Source of the DNA: Branchipolynoe longqiensis
Taxonomy: Eukaryota; Annelida; Polychaeta; Phyllodocida; Polynoidae
Direction of reading: 5' to 3'
Assembly (NCBI GenBank): GCA_030323885.1
Contig: CM059189.1
Span: 52,115,661-52,179,660, forward strand
DNA: 64,000 nt
Shown here: in pieces, positions 32,546 to 44,216 of the stretch
Layout: each line of letters begins with the position of its first letter
Position numbering within the stretch: position 1 is the first letter of the stretch
Notes under the pieces: model-generated
The model's database searches: none
What the model saw: only the letters and a program-made list of their open reading frames with translations
What the model was told of the DNA's origin: nothing
Translations under genes and position numbers: made by a program

Positions 32546-32785
32546 TGATGGCCGACTTGGACCGTGAACGAGTGCTGCCACCAAGTGTATAGCGAGAGAA
32601 ATGGATCATGAAAGGTCCCCATAGCCAATGTAACTAACTGTAAGCTCTTTTTCTACTCAAAGGTATCCTATAAGGTCTCTGATTAACAGGATATGCACTA
32701 TCCGTATCGATATGCATTTCTACAACTTTAAGTTTCTCATCAGATTCAGGAAAGGTGTGTAAAGTCTACTGCTTGAACCTGTGGT
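32546..32785. other. unassigned stretch
   Basis: No gene or recognised repeat. Confidence 0.4.
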
Positions 32786-33279
32786 TGTGTAGGCAGGCTA
32801 TAGTGAAATCAATACAGGCAAAGAGAAAGGAAGAGTATAAAGTGTGAAAGAAGAGAGAGAGTCAAGCCCTCTAGTTGACTATTTATATGGTACATGGATT
32901 CAGTATAGAGTATCACCCCACCCTATTCTCCCAATGAGAAACAAGTATTTTTAGCTCTACCAATGGGGATTCAGCATTCCTGGTCCCCATGGTTACCAGT
33001 GATCTACCCACCACCACCAAGCTGTGTGGCTCCCCTGGCCACCACCTGCCTTGAGCTTGCATGTGGTGATCCTGACTACCAGAGGGGGGAGGGGGTAGTG
33101 TGTAGGGCTCTGAGTGCCCCTTACACACAGTCCTGCCAGCACTACTATGTCTATTTACCTATCAATCAAGCACCACCAGCAACTACATAAACACATTTAT
33201 GCACCTAGCCATGTATACCTGTTTCACAATAGAACATTTGCATTCCCCCACCAATGCATTATTATCGTAATATTTTACA
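32786..33279 (-). mobile_element. LTR, copy 2
   Basis: On the minus strand it starts TGTAAAATATT and ends TACACA, with a TATA-like ccatataaat. About 494 bp. Homologous along its length to 10718-11223 but clearly diverged. Confidence 0.65.
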
Positions 33280-33530
33280 CATGGATGTAGAATATCACAC
33301 AAGGAAACAAATTTATCTCTATAACTAATTTCAGCTGCACAAATTTCCATTACATCAGTACCTATGAGCAGATCAAAGCTCAGTGAATCTAGCACAAAGA
33401 AAGGACATAATGAATCATAAAGAGAAATATACGCCATACCTACAGTAGAAATTAGATGTCCTGACAGAGATCTCAATCTACTACCCAGATACAATTGCCC
33501 ATCGGATACAACGATGTCAATTAAAGATTG
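33280..33530 (-). pseudogene. LTR-retrotransposon aspartic protease fragment
   Basis: A minus-strand frame reads VVSDGQLYLGSRLRS, then PFFVLDSLSFDLLIGTDVME, then AAEISYRDKFVSL, ending at the LTR start. The order (hydrophobic strand with DG, then FD-LLIGxD) fits the second half of a retropepsin, the protease that matures Gag-Pol in LTR elements. The catalytic DTG half is not visible. The protease runs straight into the LTR, so the rest of pol has been lost. Assignment rests on pattern only. Confidence 0.5.
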
Positions 33531-34377
33531 AAAAACAGACACAAATTTGGTGTACGTTTGCCCGATTAGAGCTCGATTTTCACTGCAGAAGCCGGAGCAC
33601 TCCTTCTCGCGTTGGAGTGTATTGAGGTATCCAACCACACTAACTATGTTATATACAGTGATTCGTTCTCTTGCCTCCTGGCTGTTACTGGACTGAAAAC
33701 GAATCACCCTATTCTAGCAACGGTCATTTATAAAATGAACCAACTGACAACGGATGGGTATGACATCCACCTGTGCTGGGTGCCTGGCCATGCCGGCATA
33801 CAAGGAAACGTACGAGCTGATCGGGCTGCGAAGAAGGCCCTGAACTGTGATGTTGAACCGTGTCTGATCCCTCAATCTGATCTGAAACCACTAATAGCCA
33901 CCCACATAAAATCCAAATGGCAACATGAGTGGGATGAAAACATTAATAAACTTAAAGAAATTGAACCATCTGTGGGAAAGCCACCACAGACTCATGCGGG
34001 AGGTCGGCGGGACCAAGTGGTCCTTAGCCGCTGCCGTATTGGCCACTCGTGGCTTACACATGCTTTTCTGCTCAAGGGCGAACCTCCCCCTGAATGTATT
34101 GGGTGTCAGTCCCCGCTGACACTCAAACACATTTGACTAAGTTGCATTGATTTGTTGGCCCTGCGCCAACAGTTCTACACTGCAGACAGTATGCATGACC
34201 TTTTTACTAAGGTAAAACAGGAAAACATTTTAGCCTTTTTGAGGGCAGCTGGACTGTACCACCTCATATAGTTTACTAAATAGATTCTATCAATTATTAA
34301 TAAAACTTTTCTTTTTCTATGGGAATTTGGTTCCCTTGACCACAAATATATGATTGTGAGCTTTCTAATTTAGATCG
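33531..34377 (+). pseudogene. I/Nimb-like LINE: RNase H domain and C-terminus
   Basis: A frame at 33612-34136 (174 residues, extendable upstream in frame to a TAG stop near 33571) encodes an RNase H domain, which would degrade template RNA during target-primed reverse transcription. SIFTAEAGALLLALE gives the Glu, YVIYSDSFSCLLAV the Asp, and WVPGHAGIQGNVRADRAAKKAL the His/Asp block. The C-terminal region has THAGGRRDQVVLSRC and PPECIGCQSPLTLKHI. A stop then cuts it where the 20187 copy reads on (KDILLSC). The 3' UTR ends by divergence near 34377. The RT portion is missing. Confidence 0.85.
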
Positions 34378-34553
34378 AGAAAAGTCTGAATTTAGAAGTA
34401 CAGTAAGAGGAATTCTTTCTTATTTTATTTGTGAGATCCGGTCGTACAGATGGATCAAAACAAATTATGAAATAAATGTACACAGTGTGATATTGCATGA
34501 TCTTCATGATGCCCAGCCATCGCTTGTGAATCTGTTGTCATTGTATTAGGCCT

Positions 34554-34584
<31 letters not shown>

Positions 34585-35171
34585 GGATACAGCTAAAATA
34601 GGCATTGGACCTGTTAGCCGCTCTTACTTGTCTCGTTTTCCCCCGACAACTTTATTATTTGTAATGGTTCACAGTAAGCATAGAAAATAGACTATCTCTT
34701 TAAAGCAAGCTTTTGTTGACATATTTTATATCTTCTGTATTAAGATCGAGAAAGCTATTCCCACAATCCTGCATCGTGTGCAGTACTGTTAAACAACTCA
34801 TTAGAGAGGTGTTGGCATGCTGGGTTAGGGAAATAACTAGATCAAAGATTCAGCCATCCACCTTTGTTATTACTTCACCCCTACCCAAAGTAGGGGTGAG
34901 GGTCAACCGTGTCTAAAAGCGAGTGAACACAGTTTGGCATCAATCAACCAATCAGAGAAGATGAGCTCCTAGTCCCCTCATCCGTATTTATCTATATTGG
35001 CACAAAGATGATGGTCACTAAATGCTCTCGATTTGAGTGTTAAAGTCTTATTAATCTATGTTATATAAGAATGTATCCCTCCAACAGTATCATCTTTTCT
35101 TGAAGATGTATACTGCCTATGATGGATAAGTCTGAATAGACTTGTTTTCACCATTAGACAGTTTATCGATA
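34378..35171. other. mixed repeat remnants
   Basis: Includes an (ATCA)n tract at about 34554-34582. Around 34870 (cttcacccctacccaaagta) and 35090-35165 there are pieces related to MITE-F copies and to a segment near 57100-57170. No gene. Confidence 0.4.
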
Positions 35172-35829
35172 TATTCAATTCAATTCAATTCTATATTTCA
35201 GACTCAGGAGTATGGTAGTTACATAATTTGGTCCATAGTAGGTAGATATAAAAATTAATGTGAATAGGATATAAGTAATAGTATGACTACTACCATACTA
35301 ACCAATATCAAAATGTTGGTCTACATACAGTAGTTTGTACCAATGCCTCCATATGGCAGACGTAAATCTGAGATCACTCTCTTCTATTTTTACAAGTCCC
35401 TGTATTATAAGATTTTCTGACTTGTCAAGCATAGTAATAAATTTGAATGTTAGATTCATGATAACAGCCTGGAAGGCTGGCACATCAATATTGGCAAACA
35501 GCTGATTAACACTGTGATACCTAGGTAGATGGAGTAATAACCTCATAATGTCATTATATGCTACATTCAGTTTTCTAATGCTATACATTCTATAGTTCCA
35601 CCAAATCTGGGCAGTATACAAGGGAGTACAGAAAGTTCTAAATAAATTTACCTTCACATCAGCTGTACAAATATGAAATTTCCTGATGAGCATATTTCCC
35701 TGAGCATATAACTTGCGACAATGTCTATTAATGTCCCTGTCATATCTAAAGTCATCGGTCATAAAGTGTCCTAAGTACTTGACTTCAATAGAGATTGACA
35801 GGAGAGCACCAGTTAACATAAAATCAGGA
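35172..35829 (-). pseudogene. LINE reverse transcriptase, C-terminal fragment
   Basis: The frame ending at 35298 gives VKYLGHFMTDDFRYDRDINR, CRKLYAQGN, FRTFCTPLYTAQIWWNY, LNVAYNDIMRLLLHLPRY and WRHWYKLLY. This is the C-terminal part of a common invertebrate non-LTR RT, located after the catalytic domain. The catalytic region itself is absent. The last ~30 residues of the apparent N-terminus belong to the neighbouring SINE-3. The 3' UTR ends near 35172 with repeated gaattgaattgaat words. Confidence 0.8.
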
Positions 35830-36055
35830 AAGCCTGAGCCTAAACTTTTACCGATCCAAGGGATTTTGAACATCCCATACCACATAGACATGGTATGAGA
35901 GCAACTGGCCTTTGATGACACTGTAAGTTATACACAGTGGTGGAAATCCAAATTGGCAGAGGTAGGGGCATGGGGAATTGAACCACCGACCTTCAGATTA
36001 GTTTGACCTAGAAAAAAGTCAGACACTCCAACCACTCCACCACAGAGAACACTCC
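35830..36055 (-). mobile_element. SINE-3 copy (another tRNA-headed SINE)
   Basis: On the minus strand the head has ggtggagtggttggagtg (A-box side) and ggtggttcaattcccc (B-box). The body contains ccaccactgtgtataactta, catgtctatgtggtatggga and ggatcggtaaaagtttaggc. The body recurs at about 5530-5770 and 56620-56747. Confidence 0.75.
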
Positions 36056-37454
36056 AATGACACCACAAGAACACCTATATGAAGAATATATTTTGCTTCT
36101 TAAATCACGAATTTATGTGCTCATTTCATTTACCCAGCTTTTCGCCACTTTTTCCAATGGGTTGTTTTGCACCCCCACTGCAAGTAGGCCTACAGGTTGA
36201 ATCTTTTATCGAGGAAATAACCACATGATTTTACAATCTAATATGATAAATACATTGTTCAAATACTTTCTATTATAGCCCACTTCATTTGGGCTGAAGA
36301 ATTCCTAAAATGATATAGATTAATAGATATCCAGTGGCCACTGTCTTGGTGGGTTTTCTTTTTTCTCATCCTCTCCCAATTCCTCAACTCTATGCGTGAC
36401 ACATAATTGATTATGTTTTACATTATGTACTCAATAATAATACAAGTTACATGCTTTGAAAGTCTTGATGTGTTTACTGTGAAAGTAGGCCTACCCTAAA
36501 GGGATAGGATTACAATAATACCTATATTTTTTTCTATTTCTACGATCCATCCTACCACCCATTGATAACACTAGGTGGCGGCACCATACACAGGTTTAGC
36601 TTTATCCATCTCGACATAGAAAAGTATTCTTTTGTCCAGGTGCCCTTCCTTTGATATGTACATGACATATTCAACTAATAATGTTAACCACCCGCTTCAG
36701 AATACTGCACTTTGTTGCCCATATTTAGATATCCTTAGATAGCGTCCTTTGCAGAAGAATAACTGTCCATGGGCATGGGCAGAAATAGATACAAGTACCG
36801 GGTGAACCTTTTATCTAGGGCAGAAAATGCCTCTTTCCCAGACCTCTGGTGTCTACTTATAGAACTACACAGAGCCGTGGAATTTATTCCGTTTCTTGTG
36901 AGTTGCGATTCACCTTTTCGGTACAACTGACATGAGGCCAATGTGAAGGGTGTTCACTCTTGCTGTTCTCCCGGCTGGACTGTTGAATCACATGAGATTC
37001 ATTCTGCTTACGGTTATTTAGAATTACACAATAAAGTCATATCTTAGGTAAGTCTTAATCATTATATCCAGAATCAATTAGTGCCCAATAATTTTTTAAT
37101 CGGGCTTTATTGTGTGTTAATACCTGCATTTACCCATTTTAGGCACGGGCATCTGTTAAGTGTTTGTTTGGATGCTTCCTCACACAGTGACACTGACACA
37201 CCAAGTATAGGCCTCCTGTGTAATTGTAGGCCTACTAATGTACAGAAATGTAGTCAGTCAGCCCACCGACTGTCGTGAAATATTGGCTGCTTATTGCCCC
37301 AATGACCTACATTGTGAACAATTAACTCCTCGCTTATTACATATTTTGGCTAATGGACAGATGCATGTTGATGATGTTCCACAATACTCAATAGTCAATA
37401 CTTAATCATGGAAATGGTGTAGACTGTAGTGTAGTTAGTGGCTGATTACTAAGA
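36056..37454. other. mixed MITE-F remnants and unassigned sequence
   Basis: Positions 36078-36218 show cccagcttttcgccac and gaatcttttatcgagg, a MITE-F right end. Around 36800, ggtgaaccttttatctaggg is another end. The rest shows no gene. Confidence 0.45.
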
Positions 37455-38293
37455 CTAAAACCTGGTACACACCTCCCGTATACGATTCACGCGCTAAAAC
37501 TGACTGCCTTGACGGTACCCATTACAACCCGACCCGCCCTGTTTCCTGACTAAAACTGCCCGATTCATTTTTTTAATCTTATAAAACCTGGTTCACACCT
37601 CCCGTATAAAACCTAAAACCGAGTTTTAAGTTGCGAATCGGAAGGCTCTGGTGTGATAGGGGGGTCACACACCTAAAGACTGAAACCGACATGAGCTGCG
37701 TTTACACGGCCAAAAGTAAAACGATTCAAGACAAAGCGTTCTACCTGAAACGTTCTCGTGTTGCGTTTACACGGTGTCGTATTTTCGTGGCTTCTGTGCA
37801 TGCGCGGATTTTCGCTGGTTGCGGCGATCACTGCTATTTGTTTTGTTTACACTCTGCGATTCGACGCTGATCAAGCTGCTACGTTAATATCGCTTGGAAT
37901 TTAAGGTTAATTTAATTAAATTTCATTATTTGAGTATGTAATTCTGTTAAATATGATCGCATTCAATAGATCTCGGTCTAATTGGTCCCTAACACTGCCG
38001 GGCACCAGCGATTAGTTACTGCTCCCCCTGTTTCCGGCACGCACTATTTTATAGTACCGCCGCCCGGGAACAAGCTGAAACGTTTCCTGTAGACCACCTC
38101 TGGAGGTGGTATTCGCGGAACGTTTCAGCCCTAAAACGCCGCAGTGGTGCGTTTACACGGCCACATTTAAAACGTTCTAGGCAACTGATTCTACGTAGGA
38201 CGTTTCAAGTCGCCCGTGTAAACGCAGCTTAAAACTCAAACTTTGTCGTGAAACGGTCAGTTTTAGGATACGGGAGGTGTGTACCAGGCTTTA
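37455..38293. mobile_element. outer MITE, ACACACCTCCCG ends
   Basis: ctaaaacctggtacacacct and aggtgtgtaccaggctttag are inverted ends, with cccgtata/atacggg just inside. It is interrupted by another MITE at 37694. Confidence 0.75.
37694..38229. mobile_element. inner MITE nested in the outer one, TTTACACGG ends
   Basis: agctgcgtttacacggcc and cgcccgtgtaaacgcagct are the ends. The AT-rich core near 37890-37985 (minus strand) equals that of MITE-G at 19130. aaacgttct and agaacgttt words occur in both orientations. Confidence 0.75.
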
Positions 38294-38811
38294 GTTAGTA
38301 AATTACTCATTTACTGGCTAAATTACTCATTTACTGGCTACTGCCACAACCCTGGATCTAGACTAGACTCTAGTACAGTAGTAGAGTAGATAAACGCATA
38401 CAATATTGAATATCCACTCCTACCCCGAGTAAAGGTAAATGATGACCATGTCTAGTAAATCCGAACTATAAACAAGCTGTAAAGGTGCTGGTTCCAGTAT
38501 GCATATTGAAATAGAGTTGATGAACTGGGAGATATTGTAATTAAAAAAAGCCTCTATGCTATTGATCGGTGGATAGGGAAGAATCTTTTATCTAGTGACT
38601 CGAGGATCGTGGTCACTGTGATTAGACTAGTCACAGTGACCACGATCCTTGTTTAAACAAAAAAAAATTACTTTCTCAGAGATTAGAAAAAATTTGGCGA
38701 AAGGCTGGGTAAATGAAATGTGCACATACATTCTTAATTTAAGAAAAAAATATTTTTCGCACGCATCTGTAATTTACCCGCTACTTTTGAATTGTTAAAC
38801 AAATTATATTA
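38294..38811. other. unassigned stretch
   Basis: Contains a small perfect palindrome near 38607-38649 (ggatcgtggtcactgtga and its complement) and a MITE-F-like end near 38580. No gene. Confidence 0.4.
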
Positions 38812-39805
38812 CAGTATAACCCCGTTAAACCAAACTTGAATGGACCATAGAAATTTATTTGAATTAACCGATCATTGGTTTAACTGAGCTTTGGCTTCGA
38901 CTTTGACTTGGTTTTTGGTCGTGTGGTGAGTTTGGTTGTGTGTGTATGTGTGAGCGGCAGCAGTGTGGGTGTGAGTGTGTGGGTGGGGGATTGTTGAAGA
39001 AGGGAGGAGTGTGTGCTGGAGGGGAAGTGTGTGTGGGGGATGGGGGGAGTGTGTGTGGGGGATGGGGGGAGTGTGTGTTGGAGTGGGGCAGTGTGTGTGT
39101 TTGAGGGGGGCAGTTAGATAAAAGATTCACCCCTTACTTACAGTACAGGGGTGAACGACAACATAGTCTAAATACGGGCGAAAATAGCTTTAGTATGGAA
39201 CAGGAAGTAGAATGCCTGGCACCAGTGTCAAATGGTTACTTATATCAGCACAGAGTTGGTGAAATGGGAGAGAATGCAAAAAGACAAGATGGCGGCCAGA
39301 GAACGCCATCGATTTCACTATTAAATTGCATTAAAGTATATATTGTTTTATTATGTTTTCCAACTCAAAAATAGCGGGTTAATATGAAGACGTACATAAA
39401 GAATATATTGTGCTTCTTAAATTAAGAATTTACCAGCTCAGTTAATTAACCCAGCATGTCAAAATTCTTCGCCAGCTTTTCTAATGGGTTGGTTTTCACC
39501 CCTGTACTGGAAGTACGGGGTGAATCTTTTATCGAGGGGGCAGTATGTGTTGAAATGGGGGCAGTGTCTGGGTGGGCTTGGGGGGGGTGGCGGAGCGGGT
39601 GTGTGGGAGGGGCACTGTATTTGAGGGGGGAGTGTGTGGGAGGGGCCAATGGGGGTGTGGGAGGGGGAAAGTGTGGTTTAACCCTACGGAAGTGGCCTGG
39701 GTTCTGACAATTTTGTTTGGGTTAACCAATAATTTGAATTAACCGACTTTGCTTTTTTATATAATAAATGGTAGTATTTTACCGGGCCGCCGAAAAAAGT
39801 TTCGA
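38812..39805 (+). mobile_element. MITE-P2 (pogo-like) with minisatellite and a nested MITE-F
   Basis: The left end cagtataaccccgttaaacc follows TA. From 38925 to 39115 and again from 39533 to 39680 there is a ggggagtgtgtg minisatellite. The right-hand part (aatttgaattaaccgac, tggtagtattttaccgggcc) matches the copy at 62699, but the right terminus is replaced by LINE ORF1 sequence. Confidence 0.65.
39115..39533 (+). mobile_element. MITE-F copy (GATAAAAGATTCACCCC ends)
   Basis: tagataaaagattcacccc and ggggtgaatcttttatcga are the outer ends. A second inverted pair (cagtacaggggtgaa, ttcacccctgtactg) follows immediately. gggggcagt flanks both sides, but the host is a minisatellite, so this is ambiguous as a target duplication. 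Confidence 0.8.
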
Positions 39806-39809
39806 ACTC

Positions 39810-40747
39810 CTTGGGTGTGTAGGTTTTCACATTTATTTCTATGTTACACCATTTTATTTTGTCACTTTTGGTTTCAAGTGCGAGTGTGTACATTTGTTGT
39901 ACTGTTTTTTCACTCAGCATTTCCGTTTCTGGCCTTATTGTGACTTTATTGTAAACTTTTTTTGGCCTGGAGTGTTTTTTTTCTTCTGGAAGAGTTAAAA
40001 AAAAATTCTTTTTCCAGCTGGATTTTTATACTCCTCGGCCTTGTCTGGACTTTCTCAGTGTCCTGGGCTTGTTTTTCTTTTGTTTCCTCACCTTGGCTTT
40101 TGTTTTCAGCTGTTCGTTATCGGCAGCATTTTTTTGTTGGTGTTGTTTCTTTTTTTTCCCTAGACGGAAGGCTTTAGTCACTACCATCCAGCCAAAGTCA
40201 CAGTCCTCTTCTTTTAGCATGTCTGTGATTGTTTCCTGAATGCTTTCATTTTCTTTTTCGGGGATGCCGTGGACTATATAACAGTTTTTTGTCCTCAGTT
40301 TTTGTTTTGGTTGCCTGATTTTGGGTCGCCTCCGTTTGTGGCTTCTTATCTGTGGGCACTGTCCTGGTGTTGGCATTTTTGTTTACATTTTTGTTGGTCT
40401 GTTTTTTTTAATAGTTTTTCATATTCTGCCTTGTACCATGTACATTCTATCTGTAGTGTGTCATATGCCACTTGTAGTTTGGTTTTGCAGTCATTTCCGT
40501 TAATTTTGTTGTTTCCGTCGTCATTTTCTGTGTCGTTCGTTCCATTTCTATTTCTGTCAGTCTTGTTCATATCTCTTTTCTCGGGATCTTTCATCAATTC
40601 TTCCCTGACTGCTCTTATCACCAGTCTCACTATGTCATCCTTGTTCATTTGTTTGTCCTCCATTTTATTTGTGTCCTGGCAATCCTTGGCTTCCACTTCA
40701 GTAACCTTGTTTTCACCTTTTCCTGCCATTTCTAACGGTTGGCACAC
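39810..40747 (-). pseudogene. LINE ORF1-like protein, frameshifted
   Basis: Two overlapping minus-strand frames fit an ORF1 RNA-binding protein of a non-LTR element. The N-terminal 133-residue frame is highly charged and probably coiled coil (KLQVAYDTLQIECTWYKAEY). The next frame starts near 40376 and contains NCYIVHGIPEKENESIQETI and VTKAFRLGKKK, the usual RRM-like core pattern. A lysine-rich stretch follows, then LSEKTVQQMYTL in a third frame. Frameshifts near 40360 and 39990 break it. The last residues (FFGGPVKYYHLL) come from MITE-P2. Confidence 0.65.
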
Positions 40748-40965
40748 TCCTGTGAGGTTTATCCTCCTGGTTTGCTGTTAAATTTCCTCCTGTATTGTGT
40801 TTTACATCCTCAGATACTTATCCTGAAGTATCCTGGAATGTTTATGTGGAAGATCCACTTGTGTATGTGCTGGTGTGCACGATTTAGTACATTTGTCCCC
40901 GTTAGATTAGCGATCACTCTCTGCCGCCATCTTCAATGTAATGTAACAAGGCGTTTAAATTCTGC
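40748..40965 (-). other. probable LINE 5' UTR
   Basis: Upstream of the ORF1 start on the minus strand, ending near gaagatggcggcagagagtg. No frame. The end is not proven. Confidence 0.4.
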
Positions 40966-41418
40966 CGTTGTTATTAGTTGATCTGTGAGTAACCTATCGT
41001 AGTGTTGCCCTCCACAGACGAGTAGAGGGCGCTGCGAGTGGTCGGGCACGAGGAGTGGCCCTGAACCCCAAACCACACGGGTCTCCGGCGTGCACTCACC
41101 GTCAGAAGTCATCCCCGGGCCGCACCGCCACCGCCACCCGCCGCCGCCCTGCCCCTCTTGCCGCACTCAGGCCGCAACACCCCGGGCCCCACACCGCCGC
41201 GCATCGCCCTCCCCTTAACCTTCGGGATGGATGTTCAGTTCTCGTGAGTAGCGATTGGCATGTGCATGGATATATGGGTCATTCTTAGAAACTGTGACAT
41301 TTTTGGTTTCCACGTTGCCTTGTTGATGAGTTTTGCTTTTTTTTTTTTTAAGGGGTGGGGGGGGGGGGGTATTAGACCTAAGTCAAATAGTTCTAGTTGA
41401 CTCTGTGTATTAAGTATA
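40966..41418. other. CpG-rich block and unassigned sequence
   Basis: Positions about 41030-41220 are strongly GC- and CpG-rich (gcaccgccaccgccacccgc), unlike the AT-rich surroundings. It could be a LINE promoter, a decayed CpG island or an exon remnant. No frame with motifs. Confidence 0.4.
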
Positions 41419-41609
41419 CAGTAAAACCTCTCAATCGACCGACCATGGGACCGACTTTAAATGGTCCATTTAGGAAGGTGGAAGGTTTAGGGAGTTTTTC
41501 ATTTCATTACAATGGTTATTGTATGGGCGATTGTTTGGGACCCAAATATAGCGATTGATATAGGGGAGTGGTTGATTAGTGGAGGTGGGAGGTTAGAGAG
41601 GTTTTACTT
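41419..41609. mobile_element. MITE-P copy 3
   Basis: TA then cagtaaaacctctcaatcga on the left. The right end agagaggttttactt is mutated. Confidence 0.75.
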
Positions 41610-41634
41610 TATTAGCAATACTACATGTATTTAA

Positions 41635-42150
41635 AGTTGCATATTCCGATGGCTTTCCAATTTTTGCATCATTTTTGAGATAAATATATCACGTTAACCT
41701 ACTATTCATTATTACGGAGTCATTTTGAAGGAAAATGTCTAGTTTTGGAGCAATTTTAGTTGAAAGAACTCAAAATCATTTCAGCAAGCTTGTCAAAAGT
41801 CTCATTGTTTGAGGCCCAGATTCACCTCTCGGGATGGTCATGTGTTGAGGAATGACCTATTAATGTGTAGGTAGTGTGGAACCTGACTAATGCCATATAT
41901 GGTTCTGGGAATGAGGGTAGGACTAATAATAAGGTCATGAGATTGACCTAATTGGTTAGTGGTCTCCCTGCCTAATCTCTGTCTCAAAGTAGGTGGCCAA
42001 AGTAATGGGGGTAATAAATTCACTGATTATTCTGTATATGTTGCCCCAAAGCCTTAGTTAATGCACCAGCACCGAAGTTGGATATATAGAATCAAATGTA
42101 AGTATGTCTTTTGGTTTTGAAAAAAATACGTTTCATCGGACAATGCAACA
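41635..42150 (+). mobile_element. MITE-T2 copy 1
   Basis: TTAA on both sides (41631-41634 and 42151-42154). Ends agttgcatattccgatgg and ttcatcggacaatgcaaca. Related to MITE-T in its ends but with a different interior (tgacctattaatgtgtaggt). Confidence 0.8.
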
Positions 42151-42157
42151 TTAATCT

Positions 42158-42228
42158 CCCGTCCTGATATGACCTTAGATGTTGCTAGGATGTAAGACAA
42201 CAAACAACCAGAAACCAACCAACCTGTA
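42158..42228 (+). mobile_element. mini-SINE tail insert
   Basis: cccgtcctgatatgacctta to an A/C-rich end, with ttaatct on both sides. Same kind of 5' truncation as at 2477. Confidence 0.7.
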
Positions 42229-43124
42229 TTTAATCTAACCCACAAAATGTTTCCAAAATATGCTTAAATATGATTTTGTGCTAAAGTGAAAATAATGAAA
42301 ATTTGCATATTGACACCATACATCTACCGAAACCTTTTTTTCTGACTTTTTTTCTCATAGGAGACAATCGTTTTGGCTTAACTATAATCAATCGAAACTT
42401 TTTAAAATGTGTTGTGTGCATTAAAATGATCTTACAGATGTGTGTTAAAATGATGCGATGGATGGATATTAACAGCTTTCACACTTTGTATAATATCAAA
42501 ATCAAAACGTGAGGGCAAATTATTTCAACTCTGACATATGCACAACATATAAAGCTTCATATAGATGGATTCTGCTATTATTTGAATGTTTGGTGCTATA
42601 ATTTGGAATGTTTTCACTTTTGGTTTCCATGTCACAACAGTGGTACACAGTTTCTGAGAACGACCCATATGACATGTGCGTTTGTGGTGTGTCCCCATAA
42701 TGTTATCTGAATGGACGGCTACAACGTACACATCTTGTTGTTGGGCACAAATATGACATGATCTGTCCATGTTTCTTATCTGGGGAAACTGACCTACTCA
42801 CGCAGCTTTCCCAGCTGGTGTTTGGGTGGCAGAACAGTGGATACGTGGCGGTCTAGCATATATGTGTACTGATGTAGCTGTACGTGTGTGTGTGTGTGTA
42901 TATATATATTATAAAGTCTGGTACAGTACAAAAGGAATAAGACAATGGGAACGCCCGTAGTTAAGGTGGGGGCCGAAGGTGGCGCCACCAATAGCAATAT
43001 GTAGTATAGGAGGTGAATACATCGAGGATAATGGTTGGTAGATAATGAAATAGAACAATAATAATAATAATTCCCTTCCGCGCCTTTATACTCGCATAAT
43101 GCTTATACATCACATACATGTATA
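42229..43124. other. unassigned stretch with small microsatellites
   Basis: A GT/TA tract lies at about 42880-42910. ggtggcgccaccaatag near 42980 is a repeated motif. No gene. Confidence 0.4.
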
Positions 43125-43302
43125 CAGTAAAACCTCCCTAACAAACCACCTGTACAAATCAACCACTCCCCTATAGCGATCGCTTTATTTGGGTCCCAAC
43201 CATAACATTGTAACCATATTCTAACTCACGAAACTGACCACCTCCCTAAATGAACGACTTAAAGTCGGTCCCAAGGTCGGTCGGTTTAGAGAAGTTTTAC
43301 TG
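43125..43302. mobile_element. MITE-P copy 4
   Basis: cagtaaaacctccctaacaa on the left, agagaagttttactg on the right, TA on both sides. Confidence 0.8.
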
Positions 43303-43329
43303 TAGTTTAAAGTTCAATCTATTTACTCG

Positions 43330-43667
43330 ACCAGGCGAGATGGCCGAATGAGTTGAGCGTCCGTCTCCCGTTTTGGTAGATCGTGGGATTCGAACCCATG
43401 GGTTAGAACCCTGCTCAAGTCAAACCAATGACTTAATAATTTATACTTGTTGCTTCCTAGCCAGGCACTCGGCATTATTAGGATAGGGAAAGGACTGGTT
43501 GGCTCAGTGTGACTGAGTGGAATATCGCATCGTGGTGCTGGTGGTCTGGTCTCCCGGTGGGGCAGCACTATAAAGTCGCCATGAGTGTGCACTGTCACAA
43601 GTCAGTAGCTGTTCTTGTGTGACCTTAGATGTTGCCAGGACATAAAACTCCAACAACCAACCAACCA
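43330..43667 (+). mobile_element. SINE-1b copy
   Basis: Head gaccaggcgagatggccgaa then tgagttgagcgtccgtctcc, B-box-like gggattcgaaccc, body and tail to CCAACCAACCATC. The body lacks the cagtgtcaggataat segment. Confidence 0.85.
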
Positions 43668-43805
43668 TCTAGATACACAGGTCAAGCATACATAGTTGAG
43701 TTGAAACCTAACTTGGTGTTCCTAGTCGAGTCAGTCTAGTATCAAACAACCACATTTTGGCTCACTGCTCTTAATTTCAAGTAACAGCTGCCCACCCTGT
43801 CTCAC

Positions 43806-44118
43806 TGGATGGGGTGGCTGAATCAGTAAGGGCGCTGATGGTGCGAGAGGTCGAGGGTTCGAATCCGGGCCGAGTCAAACCAATGACTTTACCAAATTGA
43901 TACGTGTTGCTGACTAGCCTGGCAGCCGGCATTAATAGGATAGGGCAAGAACTGGTGTGCTCAGTGTCAGGATAATGTGACTGTGTGAAATCAGGTGATG
44001 GTGGCCCAGTCGTCCAGTGGGGCAGCACTATAAAGTCACCGTGAGTACACACTTTCACAAGTCGGTACCCATCATGATATTACCTTAAATGTTGCCAGGA
44101 TGTAAAACTCCAACAAAC
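43806..44118 (+). mobile_element. SINE-1 copy
   Basis: Head gatggggtggctgaatcagt, B-box-like gagggttcgaatccgg, body and tail to CCAACAAACAAAAC. Confidence 0.8.
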
Positions 44119-44216
44119 AAAACACCCGACCCTTCCAGGATTCCACCAAGTTTAGGGAGGTTCAGGGAATAGTTGATGGCCATTAATCATCGCCGCAATG
44201 TTTCGGGTATGTGGAT

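Noticed and set aside
31222..32592. His-Pro-Thr-rich and Gly-Trp-rich frames
   Set aside because: By-products of the G-rich/C-rich minisatellite. The frames change with repeat length and share no protein feature.
10718..33279. The two LTRs (10.7 and 32.8 kb) as the ends of one 22-kb element
   Set aside because: They are too diverged for a single insertion, lack matching target duplications, and the interval is full of unrelated nested repeats and has no pol genes in order.
33183..33707. One 174-codon minus-strand gene
   Set aside because: Its two ends belong to different things (an LTR at one end, the complement of an I-clade RNase H frame at the other). Only the middle fits a protease.
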